Shown one piece after another: positions 43,819 to 52,017 of a stretch of DNA of 64,000 bases; within the stretch, counting starts at the first letter, position 1, and the number at the start of each line of letters is the position of its first letter. Where the stretch lies: positions 45,127 to 109,126 of the forward strand of contig JAOHKR010000002.1 of assembly GCA_028101445.1 (NCBI GenBank), read 5' to 3'. The translations under genes and the position numbers were made by a program. The stretch is from Candidatus Pelagibacter sp. Lineage in GTDB: Bacteria > Pseudomonadota > Alphaproteobacteria > Pelagibacterales > Pelagibacteraceae. The notes beneath the pieces are model-generated. The model was given only the letters and a program-made list of their open reading frames with translations, had not been told where the DNA came from and made no database searches.

Positions 43819-45045
43819 ATGAAAATAGCAGTTATTGGTTCAGGCATATCAGGATTATCAGCTGCCTATTATTTATCCAAGCACCACAAAGTAGATTTGT
43901 ACGAACAGAATGATCATTTTGGAGGCCACTCTTATACTTACGATATAAAAGAAAAAGATAAAATTGTCCCAGTGGATCTTGGTTTTATCGTTTTTAATGA
44001 ATTAACATATCCAAATTTAATAAATTTTTTTAATGAGTTGAATGTTCCTTTTGAAAAAAGCAACATGTCATTTTCTGTATCTGTAAAAAATACTAATGTT
44101 GAATATGGTGGTAGTGGTTTCAATGCTATCTTTGCTAATAAACTAAATTTATTAAATCTAAAATTTTTAAAAATGATTAGAGAGATAATATCTTTTTATA
44201 ATCATGCACCTTCTCTGCTTCAAAATAATATTGAAGATAAAACTCTAGGTGATTATTTAAGAAGGGCAAAGCTATCTGAATATTTTATTGAATATCACAT
44301 TATACCAATGGTAGCAGCAATATGGTCAATGCCTTTTTCAAAAGCAAAAGAAATGCCATTAAAACTCTTTTTAAATTTTTTTATTAATCATGGTTTATTT
44401 AGATTAAAAAATAGACCGCAATGGTTCACAGTTACCAATCGAAGCAGGAATTATGTTAAAAAAATTCTTGAAAAGATAAGTGGTGAGATCTTTAAGAATT
44501 ATAAAATTAATAATATTTCTAGAAGTGATGATAATGTTAGAATATCGATTGGAAATGAACACCTGGATTACGACCAAGTTGTCTTAGCGTGCCATGCTGA
44601 TCAAAGTTTAAATATTTTAAAAGATCCATCCTCAAAGGAAAAAGAAATTTTAAATAAATTTACCTATGTTTCTAACAGAGCTTTTTTACATACAGATGAA
44701 AATCTTATGCCATCAAGAAAAAAAGCATGGTCTAGTTGGAATTCGATAACAAAAGATAACAGAACTTGTATTACATATTGGTTAAACAAATTACAAAATT
44801 TAAAAACTAACAAAAATTATTTTTTAACATTAAATCCTGTTGAAGAATTGGAAGAGAGTAAAGTTATCAAACAAGAAAAATTTACGCACCCTTATTTCAA
44901 CAATGAAAATGTAAACTTACAAAAAGACTTACATTTACTTCAGGGAAAAAAAAGAACTTGGTTTTGTGGAAGTTATTTTGGTTACGGTTTTCACGAAGAT
45001 GGTTTAAAATCATCTATAGATTTAGTAAAAAAATTTAACACTTAA
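43819..45045 (+). CDS. FAD-dependent oxidoreductase (amine oxidase family)
   Basis: A 408-aa flavoprotein. The Rossmann motif GSGISGLSAAYYLSKHHKVDLYEQNDHFGGHSYTYD (residues 7-42) is canonical, followed by VPVDLGFIVFNELTYPNLINFFNELNVP. The C-terminus (WFCGSYFGYGFHEDGLKSSIDLVKKF) is the FAD-binding end of the amine oxidase/phytoene desaturase class. In many proteobacteria this gene precedes DUF1365 and a cyclopropane-fatty-acid synthase, as here, suggesting modification of unsaturated phospholipid chains. Its stop overlaps the DUF1365 start by one base. Confidence 0.9.
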   Translation: MKIAVIGSGISGLSAAYYLSKHHKVDLYEQNDHFGGHSYTYDIKEKDKIVPVDLGFIVFNELTYPNLINFFNELNVPFEKSNMSFSVSVKNTNVEYGGSGFNAIFANKLNLLNLKFLKMIREIISFYNHAPSLLQNNIEDKTLGDYLRRAKLSEYFIEYHIIPMVAAIWSMPFSKAKEMPLKLFLNFFINHGLFRLKNRPQWFTVTNRSRNYVKKILEKISGEIFKNYKINNISRSDDNVRISIGNEHLDYDQVVLACHADQSLNILKDPSSKEKEILNKFTYVSNRAFLHTDENLMPSRKKAWSSWNSITKDNRTCITYWLNKLQNLKTNKNYFLTLNPVEELEESKVIKQEKFTHPYFNNENVNLQKDLHLLQGKKRTWFCGSYFGYGFHEDGLKSSIDLVKKFNT

Positions 45046-45803
45046 TGAATTCTTGTATTTATAATGGCACTGTAAAACATCAGAGATTTAAACCTATAAA
45101 ACACTCTTTAAATTATAAAACCTTCTCACTGTTAATAGATTTAGATGAAATTGAAAATTTAACAAAAAATATAAGCATCTTTTCATTTAATAAATTTAAT
45201 ATATTTAGTTTCTACAATATTGATCATGGTGCAAGAGATGGAAGTTCTGTCAAAGAATGGGTTAAAAAAAATATAAAGAAATTTAATATCAGCAATAATA
45301 TTACAAAAATAAAGTTACTTTGTTATCCAAGAATATTTGGCTATGTTTTTAATCCATTAAGTATTTTTTATTGTTACGAAAATAACAGGCTAAAGGCAAT
45401 TTTTTATGAAGTGAAAAATACTTTCAATGAACAACACACGTATATTTTTAAGATTAAAAATGATGAGAAGATTGAGCAAAAATGTAAAAAAAAATTTTAC
45501 GTTTCTCCATTTATGGACATGGAAACTTATTACAATTTTAAATTACTTAGCCCAAAAGAAAAATTATCTATATTTATAAAACAAACAAATCGTGAAGAAA
45601 CAATATTAACCGCAACTCAAACAGGAGATAAAAAAGAATTTTCATTTAAACAGTTATTATTTAATTTTTTTAAATATCCTCTAATGACAATAAAAATTAT
45701 AAGTTCGATACATTATGAAGCATTCTTTTTATGGAAAAAAGGTGCAGTTTATAGAAAAAGAGAAAAAAAAATATTAAATAATTTAAGCTATGAGGAATAT
45801 TGA
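45045..45803 (+). CDS. DUF1365 domain-containing protein
   Basis: A 252-aa protein of the DUF1365 family: NGTVKHQRFKPIKHSLNYKTFSLLIDLDEI at the start (family: H-x-R-x-x-P-x-x-H-x-F-x-Y-x-x-x-x-x-x-x-D-x-D), DHGARDGSSVKEWVKKNI and the hallmark LLCYPRIFGYVFNPLSIFYCYENN. The last region, KFYVSPFMDMETYYNF, is also conserved. Function not established, but the family almost always sits between a FAD oxidoreductase and a CFA synthase-like methyltransferase, exactly the order here. Overlaps the next gene by 4 bases. Confidence 0.93.
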   Translation: MNSCIYNGTVKHQRFKPIKHSLNYKTFSLLIDLDEIENLTKNISIFSFNKFNIFSFYNIDHGARDGSSVKEWVKKNIKKFNISNNITKIKLLCYPRIFGYVFNPLSIFYCYENNRLKAIFYEVKNTFNEQHTYIFKIKNDEKIEQKCKKKFYVSPFMDMETYYNFKLLSPKEKLSIFIKQTNREETILTATQTGDKKEFSFKQLLFNFFKYPLMTIKIISSIHYEAFFLWKKGAVYRKREKKILNNLSYEEY

Positions 45804-46984
45804 TGAGTTTTACTAAATTTTCAGAAAAAATTATCCTTAATAAATTAAAGAACATTAAAGATGGAAATTTAAAATTAGTAAATTACGATGGCAAAGTATT
45901 TCATTTTGGAAATTTAGAAAGTAAACTTTCTGCTGATATCAAGATTATTAACCCAGCTTTTTATTTTAATATAATTTCAGGAGGTAGTTCGGCACTAGGT
46001 GAGGCTCATATGAACAAAGATTTTTACACTTCTAACCTTACAGACTTGATAGAGATATCAGCTAAGAACATTAATTTAATTTATTCATTTTCAGGGAGTT
46101 TAAAAATTCAAAAAATTAAAAATTTCCTGAAAAGAATATTTGCTTCAAATACTAAATCAAAAAGCTTAAAGCACATATCAAAACATTATGACCTAGGAAA
46201 TGATTTTTTTTCACAATGGTTAGATGAAACACTTACATATTCTAGTGCAGTTTATGAAAATCAAAATGATAACTTAGTAACAGCACAAAAAAATAAATAC
46301 CAAAAATTAATAGATCTTCTGAACATCAAAGATAACAATAAAGTTCTAGAGATAGGATGTGGCTGGGGTGGTTTTTCTGAATATCTTGCTAAAAAATATA
46401 ACGTGTCTATTGACTGTATAACTATTTCAAAAAAACAATTGGAATTTACTAAAAGAAGAGTCTTTCAAGCAGGTCTAAATAATAAAGTAAATGTTATGTT
46501 TTTAGATTATAGGGATTTAAAAGAAAAATATGACAAAGTTGCTTCAATCGAAATGATAGAAGCAGTTGGAGAAAAATACTTAGATAAATATTTTAATACA
46601 ATTAAAAAATCTTTAAATACCAATGGCACTGCAGCTATACAAGGAATAACAATAAGAGATGATTTATTTGATAGATATAGAAGTAGTGAGGACTTTATTC
46701 AAAAATATATTTTTCCTGGAGGGTTTTTACCGTCAATAGATTTTATGAAACATTTAATAAACAAAAATAAACTTAACCTTTTAAAAATTAATTCCTACCC
46801 TGACGATTATGCAAAGACTTTAAATGTTTGGAAGAAAAATTTTTTTAAGACGTGGGACAATATATCTCCTTTAGGTTTTGACGAAACATTTAAACGAATG
46901 TGGGAATTTTACTTGTCTTATTGTGAAGCTGGATTTAAAGCTAGAAATATTAACTTGATACAATGTTCTATGTCTAATAAGTAA
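45800..46984 (+). CDS. cfa: Cyclopropane-fatty-acyl-phospholipid synthase family methyltransferase
   Basis: A 394-aa SAM-dependent methyltransferase. The CFA core is present: SKHYDLGNDFFSQWLDETLTYSSAVYEN (near residue 131), the SAM motif I EIGCGWGGF at 184-192, YLAKKYNVSIDCITISKKQLEF, the IEMIEAVGEKYLDKYF block with the bicarbonate-site Glu, and the late YCEAGFKARNINLIQ. Cyclopropanation or methylation protects membranes. In other proteobacteria this trio is connected with furan or cyclopropane fatty acids and singlet oxygen response, so the exact product is open. The DUF3833 gene starts 5 bases later. Confidence 0.92.
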   Translation: MMSFTKFSEKIILNKLKNIKDGNLKLVNYDGKVFHFGNLESKLSADIKIINPAFYFNIISGGSSALGEAHMNKDFYTSNLTDLIEISAKNINLIYSFSGSLKIQKIKNFLKRIFASNTKSKSLKHISKHYDLGNDFFSQWLDETLTYSSAVYENQNDNLVTAQKNKYQKLIDLLNIKDNNKVLEIGCGWGGFSEYLAKKYNVSIDCITISKKQLEFTKRRVFQAGLNNKVNVMFLDYRDLKEKYDKVASIEMIEAVGEKYLDKYFNTIKKSLNTNGTAAIQGITIRDDLFDRYRSSEDFIQKYIFPGGFLPSIDFMKHLINKNKLNLLKINSYPDDYAKTLNVWKKNFFKTWDNISPLGFDETFKRMWEFYLSYCEAGFKARNINLIQCSMSNK

Positions 46985-46989
46985 TACTT

Positions 46990-47514
46990 ATGAAGAAGAT
47001 ATTAGGATTAATTTTATTTTTTATTTTAACAGGATGTGCAAATACAATGAAACCAACAGATTTTAAAGACCAAAAACCTCGTTTAATTATTGAAAATTAT
47101 TTATCAGGTAATGTAAAAGCCTGGGGTGTTTTACAAAATAGATCAGGGAAAGTTACAAGACAATTTAAAGCTGATTTAAATGGAAAATGGGACGGTTCAC
47201 AATTAATTCTTGATGAAGTTTTTAACTGGACTGACGGTGAAAAACAAACACGCCAGTGGACTATGAAGAAAATTGATGCACATCATTACGAAGCAACAGC
47301 TTCAGATGTTGTGGGCACAGCAAAAGGCTTTTCATATGGGCCAGCTTTTAAGCTAGAATATGTTTTATTAGTTCCTGTAAAGGGTAAAAACATGAAGATT
47401 AAATTCGATGATTGGATATTTATGCAGGATGAACGTGTTGCAATTAATAGAGCAACTATGACCAAGTTCGGCATTAAAGTTGCTGAACTTACCGTTATGT
47501 TTGTAAAAGATTAA
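46990..47514 (+). CDS. DUF3833 family lipoprotein
   Basis: A 174-aa protein. A lipoprotein signal ends at LTGC (Cys18), so the mature protein is lipid-anchored. The DUF3833 pattern is visible in LSGNVKAWGVLQNRSGKVTRQFKADLNGKWDGSQLILDEVFNWTDGEKQTRQW (family: G-x-x-x-A-W-G-x-x-x-D-R-x-G-x-x-x-R-x-F) and FKLEYVLLVPVKGKNMKIKFDDWIFMQDERVAINRATMTKFG. Function unknown; the family is commonly adjacent to DUF1365 and cyclopropane synthase genes, as here, implying a role in lipid modification or transport. Confidence 0.93.
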   Translation: MKKILGLILFFILTGCANTMKPTDFKDQKPRLIIENYLSGNVKAWGVLQNRSGKVTRQFKADLNGKWDGSQLILDEVFNWTDGEKQTRQWTMKKIDAHHYEATASDVVGTAKGFSYGPAFKLEYVLLVPVKGKNMKIKFDDWIFMQDERVAINRATMTKFGIKVAELTVMFVKD

Positions 47515-47523
47515 TATTTAATT

Positions 47524-48276
47524 TTACCTTTTAACGCCTTTATCAATTAAAAATAAATATATTTTGTAAGGTAAAACTCTAAAAATTTTTAATAATATTG
47601 TTAGTGCTTTTGGAAAGTGAATTTCAAATGCTTTACTTTTAGTAAGACCATTAAACATTTTTTCTGCAGCAAATTCTGGAGATTTAATGAAAGGCATTGG
47701 AAACTCATTCTTATCTGTTAAAGGAGTCTTAATAAATCCTGGAGAAACTAAAGAAATTCTCACATTATGTTTTTTAAAATCAAAATATAAACTTTCTGCA
47801 AGATTAGTTAAAGCAGCTTTAGACGGCCCATAGCCACTTGAATTAGGTAGCCCCCTGTATGCAGCAACCGATGAGACAATTGATATATGCCCATTCTTTT
47901 TGTTTTTAAAATAATTTTCTACCGCATTTATACAATAAAGAACTCCGAAGAAATTTGTTTCCATTACAAATTTATTTTGTTTGACATTTATTTCTTGCTC
48001 GAGTTTTGGATCATATGTGCCACTTGAAAATACACATAAATCTAATCCTTTAAAATCTTCAATAATTTTTTCAAAAGAAATCTTTATTTGATCTTGATTA
48101 GTTACATCCAAAGGGTATGAAAAAATATTTTCATGGCTAGACATTTTATCTAAAATTTCTTTTCTTCGAGCAGAGGCCGCAACTTTCCATCCTTCTGATG
48201 CAAATTTTTCAGCCAGTGCTTTTCCAATCCCACTACTAGCACCCGTTATCCAAATTTTTTTCTGATTTTCTGACAT
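47524..48276 (-). CDS. SDR family oxidoreductase
   Basis: A 250-aa short-chain dehydrogenase with the NAD(P) motif TGASSGIGKALAEKFASEG (near residues 10-28), an N-S-Y-K type active site seen as the SSVAAYRG serine and the YGPSKAAL motif (Tyr and Lys), then VSPGFIKTPLTDKNEFPMPF. A C-terminal hydrophobic tail (FPKALTILLKIFRVLPYKIYLFLI) might attach to membrane. Many neighbours of the DUF1365 operon in other proteobacteria include such an SDR. Substrate unknown. It is convergent with the DUF3833 gene and divergent from tspO. Confidence 0.9.
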   Translation of the reverse strand: MSENQKKIWITGASSGIGKALAEKFASEGWKVAASARRKEILDKMSSHENIFSYPLDVTNQDQIKISFEKIIEDFKGLDLCVFSSGTYDPKLEQEINVKQNKFVMETNFFGVLYCINAVENYFKNKKNGHISIVSSVAAYRGLPNSSGYGPSKAALTNLAESLYFDFKKHNVRISLVSPGFIKTPLTDKNEFPMPFIKSPEFAAEKMFNGLTKSKAFEIHFPKALTILLKIFRVLPYKIYLFLIDKGVKR

Positions 48277-48300
48277 AAATTAGTTATATCTTATATATTA

Positions 48301-48762
48301 ATGAAAAATAAATACCTATCTTTAGTTATTATACTCTTAGTAACATTTATAGCGCCAATGATTGGAAGTTATGCTACAGCTACCTTTAAAGAACCTTGGT
48401 ATTCAGAAATTATTTTACCAAGTTTTAATCCTCCAAGCTGGGTGTTTGCTCCTGTATGGTCAACCTTATATTTACTGATGAGTATTGCTATATGGAAAAT
48501 TTGGAACAATTCTTTTGATATAAAAATATTAAAAATTTATTTTATTCATTTATTTTTTAATAGCACTTGGAGTATAGTTTTTTTTGGTTTTCATCTAATT
48601 GGCCTAGCGCTAGTAAATCTAATTATTATTCTATTATTTATTATATTTTTAATGAAGGAATATTTGATGAGAGATAAAATAAGTTTTTACTTGATGATCC
48701 CTTATTTAGCATGGTCTAGTTATGCCTTGATTTTAAACAGCTCAATTTTCTTATTAAATTAA
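48301..48762 (+). CDS. tspO: TspO/MBR family protein
   Basis: A 153-aa membrane protein with five helices. The TspO signature is clear: EPWYSEIILPSFNPPSWVFAPVWSTLYLLMSIAIWKIW (P-x-x-x-P-P-x-W-x-F-x-P-V-W-x-x-L-Y), and a later FNSTWSIVFFG and PYLAWSSYALILN region matching N-x-x-W-x-x-x-F and P-Y-x-x-W-x-x-x-A. TspO binds and degrades porphyrins and takes part in light/oxygen and stress control of tetrapyrroles. Overlaps the convergent HPP gene by 4 bases. Confidence 0.94.
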   Translation: MKNKYLSLVIILLVTFIAPMIGSYATATFKEPWYSEIILPSFNPPSWVFAPVWSTLYLLMSIAIWKIWNNSFDIKILKIYFIHLFFNSTWSIVFFGFHLIGLALVNLIIILLFIIFLMKEYLMRDKISFYLMIPYLAWSSYALILNSSIFLLN

Positions 48763-49229
48763 AACCATCTTGTTGGGTAATTTCTTTTCAAAATATATTT
48801 ATTTATAATTACAGATAAAATAATAATTATAATTGAACCAACCATTACAGGAAATATTATATAACCCAAAGAAACATCCGCAAATAATGCAATTAAAGGG
48901 TTCGCCGCCGCTGGTGGGTGAATAATTTTAAAGTACATCATTAAAGTTACAGTAGTTCCTACAGCCAACCCAAGAGATAAGTAAGACATTCCAATAAACT
49001 CATTAAAAAGTATTCCAATGACTATCGCTAACAAATGTCCAAAAAAAACATTAGCAGGTTGAGCAAATTCACTCTCAAAAAACACTAAAACAATTAGTGT
49101 CGTTGATCCAAAAGAAAACATCAGCCAAAAACCTGTGGATGTTTCAAAGCTGAGAAATGAGAGAAGTCCAATAATTATTGAAGCAAACAGTCCTGCGAAC
49201 AATGGTTCTAACTTTTTTGATATTTTCAT
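48759..49229 (-). CDS. HPP family membrane protein
   Basis: A 156-aa protein with four to five helices and the HPP signature in KIIHPPAAANPLIALFADVSLGYIIFPVMVGS. The preceding GHLLAIVIGILFNEFIG helix is also typical (family: G-H-x-x-x-x-x-x-G). HPP proteins are membrane permeases; one branch carries nitrite in plastids and cyanobacteria. A transport role is inferred. The N-terminus begins MKISKKLEPLFAGLFASIIIGLLSFLSF. Confidence 0.88.
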   Translation of the reverse strand: MKISKKLEPLFAGLFASIIIGLLSFLSFETSTGFWLMFSFGSTTLIVLVFFESEFAQPANVFFGHLLAIVIGILFNEFIGMSYLSLGLAVGTTVTLMMYFKIIHPPAAANPLIALFADVSLGYIIFPVMVGSIIIIILSVIINKYILKRNYPTRWF

Positions 49230-49264
49230 ATATATTTTTTTTTAAATTAAGCTATATACACATA

Positions 49265-50059
49265 ATGGATTATAACAAACCATTCAACTTTCTTAAAAGA
49301 TTACCACCTAAGCTGAACTTATTTTATAAAAAAAAATCAAAATCAGGTTTAGTTGTAAGCAATAAATCAAAATCAAAAAAAGATTTTGATCCAGTAACTA
49401 ATTTTGATAAAGCTTTTGAAAAATATATAAGATCTCTTATTAATAAAAAATTTCCAAAAGACTCTATTATAGGTGAAGAATTTGCAGATAAATCTTCTTT
49501 TAATGATTATACATGGTCTATAGATCCTATCGATGGTACTAGAGCTTTTGTAATTGGTGCACCGACTTGGTCAAATTTAATTAGCTTATCTTTTAGAGAT
49601 AGATCATTGGTTGGCTTAGCGAATTTTCCTGAATTAAATAAGTATTATATTAACGACAAAAAAAAATCTTATTTGTTTAAAGATAGGAAAAAAAGTATTT
49701 TAAGATCATCTAATAACAATAATTTAAAAACAATTAAAATCATTGGTAATTTTCATGGAACATTAAGTTATGAAAAGCAACGTAAAGTAATTAAAAAATT
49801 TGGGTGGTCATTTAGATTAGCGGGTTTTGATGCATTAAATTATTGTTTGCTGGCAGAAGGAAAAGTGGACGCTGTAATTGAAGCGAATCTAAAACCCTAT
49901 GATATACTTCCTTTAATACCAATAATTAAAAATTCCGGAGCTATTGTTACTAATTGGAGAAATGAACCAGCAGAAAATGGAGGAAATATTTTAGCAACCT
50001 CTAATAAGACGTTACATAATAAAATTCTAAAATTGCTTAAACCATTCGTAAAAAAATAA
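49265..50059 (+). CDS. Inositol monophosphatase family protein (histidinol-phosphatase-like)
   Basis: A 264-aa Mg2+-dependent phosphatase of the IMPase fold. Metal ligands are in GEEFADKS (70-77) and DPIDGTRAFVIGAPTW (87-102), with a late GFDALNYCLLAEGKVDAVIEANLKPYDILPLIPIIKNSGAIVTNW (G-x-D and D-x-x-x-x-x-P-x-x-x-x-A-G motif). The GTRAFVIGAPTWSNLI wording is seen in the HisN-type histidinol-phosphate phosphatases, which would fit histidine synthesis, but inositol, PAP or other phosphates cannot be excluded. ATG 49265 is chosen because an upstream ATG would run 50 bases into the HPP gene. Confidence 0.87.
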   Translation: MDYNKPFNFLKRLPPKLNLFYKKKSKSGLVVSNKSKSKKDFDPVTNFDKAFEKYIRSLINKKFPKDSIIGEEFADKSSFNDYTWSIDPIDGTRAFVIGAPTWSNLISLSFRDRSLVGLANFPELNKYYINDKKKSYLFKDRKKSILRSSNNNNLKTIKIIGNFHGTLSYEKQRKVIKKFGWSFRLAGFDALNYCLLAEGKVDAVIEANLKPYDILPLIPIIKNSGAIVTNWRNEPAENGGNILATSNKTLHNKILKLLKPFVKK

Positions 50060-50060
50060 T

Positions 50061-50609
50061 ATGCTTTTACAAACACTAAACAGAGCATTAAATATTCTAA
50101 AACTAGAAAAAAATACTTATGAGGAAATAAGTAAAGATAGGTCCTCAGTTTTTGGTTCTGGTGTTGTAATTCTTTTAGCAGGCCTAGTTAATGTTTATTT
50201 GTTTAAAGCATTTATTCTACCAACATTACCTAATGATGTTCCTTTAATTCCAATTTTTTTAATATGGATATTTTTCAATTGGTATGTTTTTTCAAATGTA
50301 ATTTTAATAATAGTTAAAGCAATTGGCGGTACCCAGAACTTAAAAAATAAGAGAATTGTTTTTAGTTTGGTTGGTTTTTCTAATACAGCTGAAATATTTA
50401 AAATTTTGATAATTTTTTTCCCTAATTTTATCGTGATTATTTCTTGGAGCATATTAATGCTCGTCATTGCATCGCAAGTTGTTGGGGTAAAACAAATATA
50501 TAAACTTGATAAAATTTCAACAGCTGTAGGAGTTGTAATAGCATCTTATATTGCACAATTTTTCATAATCGGTTTATTAGTTTTTATATTAATAAAGTTA
50601 GCTTATTAA
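50061..50609 (+). CDS. YIP1-like family membrane protein
   Basis: A 182-aa protein. A soluble N-terminal segment of about 35 residues with MLLQTLNRALNILKLEKNTYEEISKDRSSV precedes five hydrophobic helices, the overall layout of YIP1-family proteins (family: x-x-P-x-x-x-W-x-x-I, then five helices). Role unknown. It begins one base after the phosphatase stop, so the pair is probably co-transcribed. Confidence 0.68.
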   Translation: MLLQTLNRALNILKLEKNTYEEISKDRSSVFGSGVVILLAGLVNVYLFKAFILPTLPNDVPLIPIFLIWIFFNWYVFSNVILIIVKAIGGTQNLKNKRIVFSLVGFSNTAEIFKILIIFFPNFIVIISWSILMLVIASQVVGVKQIYKLDKISTAVGVVIASYIAQFFIIGLLVFILIKLAY

Positions 50610-50610
50610 A

Positions 50611-50775
50611 TTATAATGGAAATATTGTTTTTGCTAAATTGCAACTGTTGCAGATTTTGTAGCTATGCATAATTAAATTTTGTTTAACACTCTCATCTTC
50701 TTTTTTACATTCTTCACAAATATTGTCAGGTTTTTCCTCATTATTTCCTAAGACAATATGGTCATCGTTTTTCAT
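50611..50775 (-). CDS. Small protein with two CxxC motifs, 54 aa
   Basis: An unbroken 54-codon frame on the reverse strand fills the space between the YIP1-like gene and msrA, from ATG (complement of 50773-50775) to TAA. It encodes MKNDDHIVLGNNEEKP, then a CEEC motif (residues 20-23), an acidic-basic linker and a CNSC motif (42-45), then a short tail. Two CxxC pairs about 20 residues apart suggest a small zinc ribbon. I do not recognise the family. It is convergent with the YIP1-like gene and divergent from msrA. Confidence 0.55.
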   Translation of the reverse strand: MKNDDHIVLGNNEEKPDNICEECKKEDESVKQNLIMHSYKICNSCNLAKTIFPL

Positions 50776-50798
50776 AATATTTAGGATATCATAAACTA

Positions 50799-51368
50799 AT
50801 GAAAAAAGTTTTACTTATTCTACTATTTTTTTTTCATATTAATTTATATGCAGAAGAAAATAAAAAAGCTTATTTCGCTGGCGGTTGCTTTTGGTGCATG
50901 GAAGAGTCATTTGATAAAGTTGAAGGTGTTATTTCAGTAGTATCAGGATATTCTGGCGGGCATTTAAAAAATCCGACTTATGCAGATGTAGTTTATACAG
51001 ACTCCGGTCATGTTGAAGCTGTAGAAATTACTTACGATCCAAAAGTTTTATCATATGAAAAATTATTAGATATCTTTTGGAAAAATATTGACCCTTTTGA
51101 TGCCGCTGGTCAATTTTGTGATAAAGGAAAAAGTTATAGATCAGTAATATTTTTTAGTAACAAAACACAAAAAGATTTGATTAATGCTTCATTTAAAAAA
51201 GTCGAAAAAATGTTTAATAAAGAAATTGTAACATTGGTATGGAAATTTGAAAAATTTTACAAAGCAGAAAGCTTTCACCAGAATTATTATGAAAATAATT
51301 TTATAAGATATTTGATGTATAAAAAAGGTTGTCAAAGAGAGGAAACTTTAAAAAAAATATGGAATTAA
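50799..51368 (+). CDS. msrA: Peptide-methionine (S)-S-oxide reductase, secreted
   Basis: A 189-aa protein with a signal peptide (1-18, ending LYA-E) and the MsrA catalytic motif GGCFWCMEE, catalytic Cys30. Also present are VSGYSGG, the GHVEAVEITYDP strand, the FDPFDAAGQFCDKGKSYRS block (family: H-x-x-x-x-x-x-R-Q-G-x-D-x-G-x-x-Y-R-S) and a C-terminal F-Y-x-A-E-x-x-H-Q-x-Y. Repairs oxidised methionine, here probably in the periplasm. Overlaps the next gene by 10 bases. Confidence 0.95.
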   Translation: MKKVLLILLFFFHINLYAEENKKAYFAGGCFWCMEESFDKVEGVISVVSGYSGGHLKNPTYADVVYTDSGHVEAVEITYDPKVLSYEKLLDIFWKNIDPFDAAGQFCDKGKSYRSVIFFSNKTQKDLINASFKKVEKMFNKEIVTLVWKFEKFYKAESFHQNYYENNFIRYLMYKKGCQREETLKKIWN

Positions 51369-51814
51369 AAAAAATATTAATAGTTATTACATTTATTTTA
51401 TTTTCAAATACACTGAATGCAGACTCTATAGTCCCAAATGAAAAATTATTACCGTATGATGTAGTAAAAATACAATTAGAGGCTTTAAAAAATAATAATA
51501 AAAATGATGATGGAATAAAAGTTACATGGCTATTCGCTCATCCAGATAATAAAAAAGTTACAGGTCCATACGAAAGATTTAGAATTATGATTTACGGTCA
51601 GCAGTATCGCCAATTATTAAATCACGACTCCCATAAGATTAATTTGATAATGAACACGCCAAATACTCATATGTATAAAATCAAAATTTTAACAAAAGAT
51701 AAACAATTATTATTCTACGAATGGCATGTGCAAAAAGCCTCAGAGAAAAATTGTGTAGATTGCTGGTTTACTTCCTCTGTTTCAATTCCCATTGATCAAG
51801 GAAACACCATTTAA
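51359..51814 (+). CDS. Secreted DUF4864-like protein
   Basis: A 151-aa protein starting at ATG 51359 (preferred over an upstream in-frame ATG because it directly gives a signal peptide, MELKKILIVITFILFSNTLNA-D). The mature part VVKIQLEALKNNN-x-x-DDGIKVTWLFAHPDNKKVTGPYERFRIMIYG-x-x-YRQLL resembles the DUF4864 fold (cystatin/NTF2-like) in its order: Q-x-x-A-L, W-x-F-A-x-P-x-N, T-G-P-x-x-R-F. Function unknown. Cys138 and Cys141 in NCVDCWF may form a disulfide. Co-transcribed with msrA. Confidence 0.68.
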   Translation: MELKKILIVITFILFSNTLNADSIVPNEKLLPYDVVKIQLEALKNNNKNDDGIKVTWLFAHPDNKKVTGPYERFRIMIYGQQYRQLLNHDSHKINLIMNTPNTHMYKIKILTKDKQLLFYEWHVQKASEKNCVDCWFTSSVSIPIDQGNTI

Positions 51815-52017
51815 TGAAAAGGCCTCCTTACACCTACCGACTGATAATAATTTTACTTATATTAACTGTAGTACCAATTGGAGCTACGCACATAGGATCG
51901 ATATACCTTGGATCAAAGAATGGAATTCTCTTGGGTTTTTGCGTTGGTATTCCATGTGTAACCTTTGCTTGTTGGAAGCTTTTTATGGATGGCTGGAGAG
52001 ATGAGGATGAAGAATGA
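51814..52017 (+). CDS. Small hypothetical membrane protein, 67 aa
   Basis: A 67-aa protein with two hydrophobic helices (about residues 9-27 and 36-55), a basic N-terminus MKRPPYTYR and an acidic C-terminus DGWRDEDEE, so both ends should be cytoplasmic. Family not recognised. Coupled to the upstream gene by a one-base overlap and to the downstream photolyase-family gene by 4 bases, suggesting it is translated as part of this operon (msrA to photolyase). Confidence 0.65.
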   Translation: MKRPPYTYRLIIILLILTVVPIGATHIGSIYLGSKNGILLGFCVGIPCVTFACWKLFMDGWRDEDEE

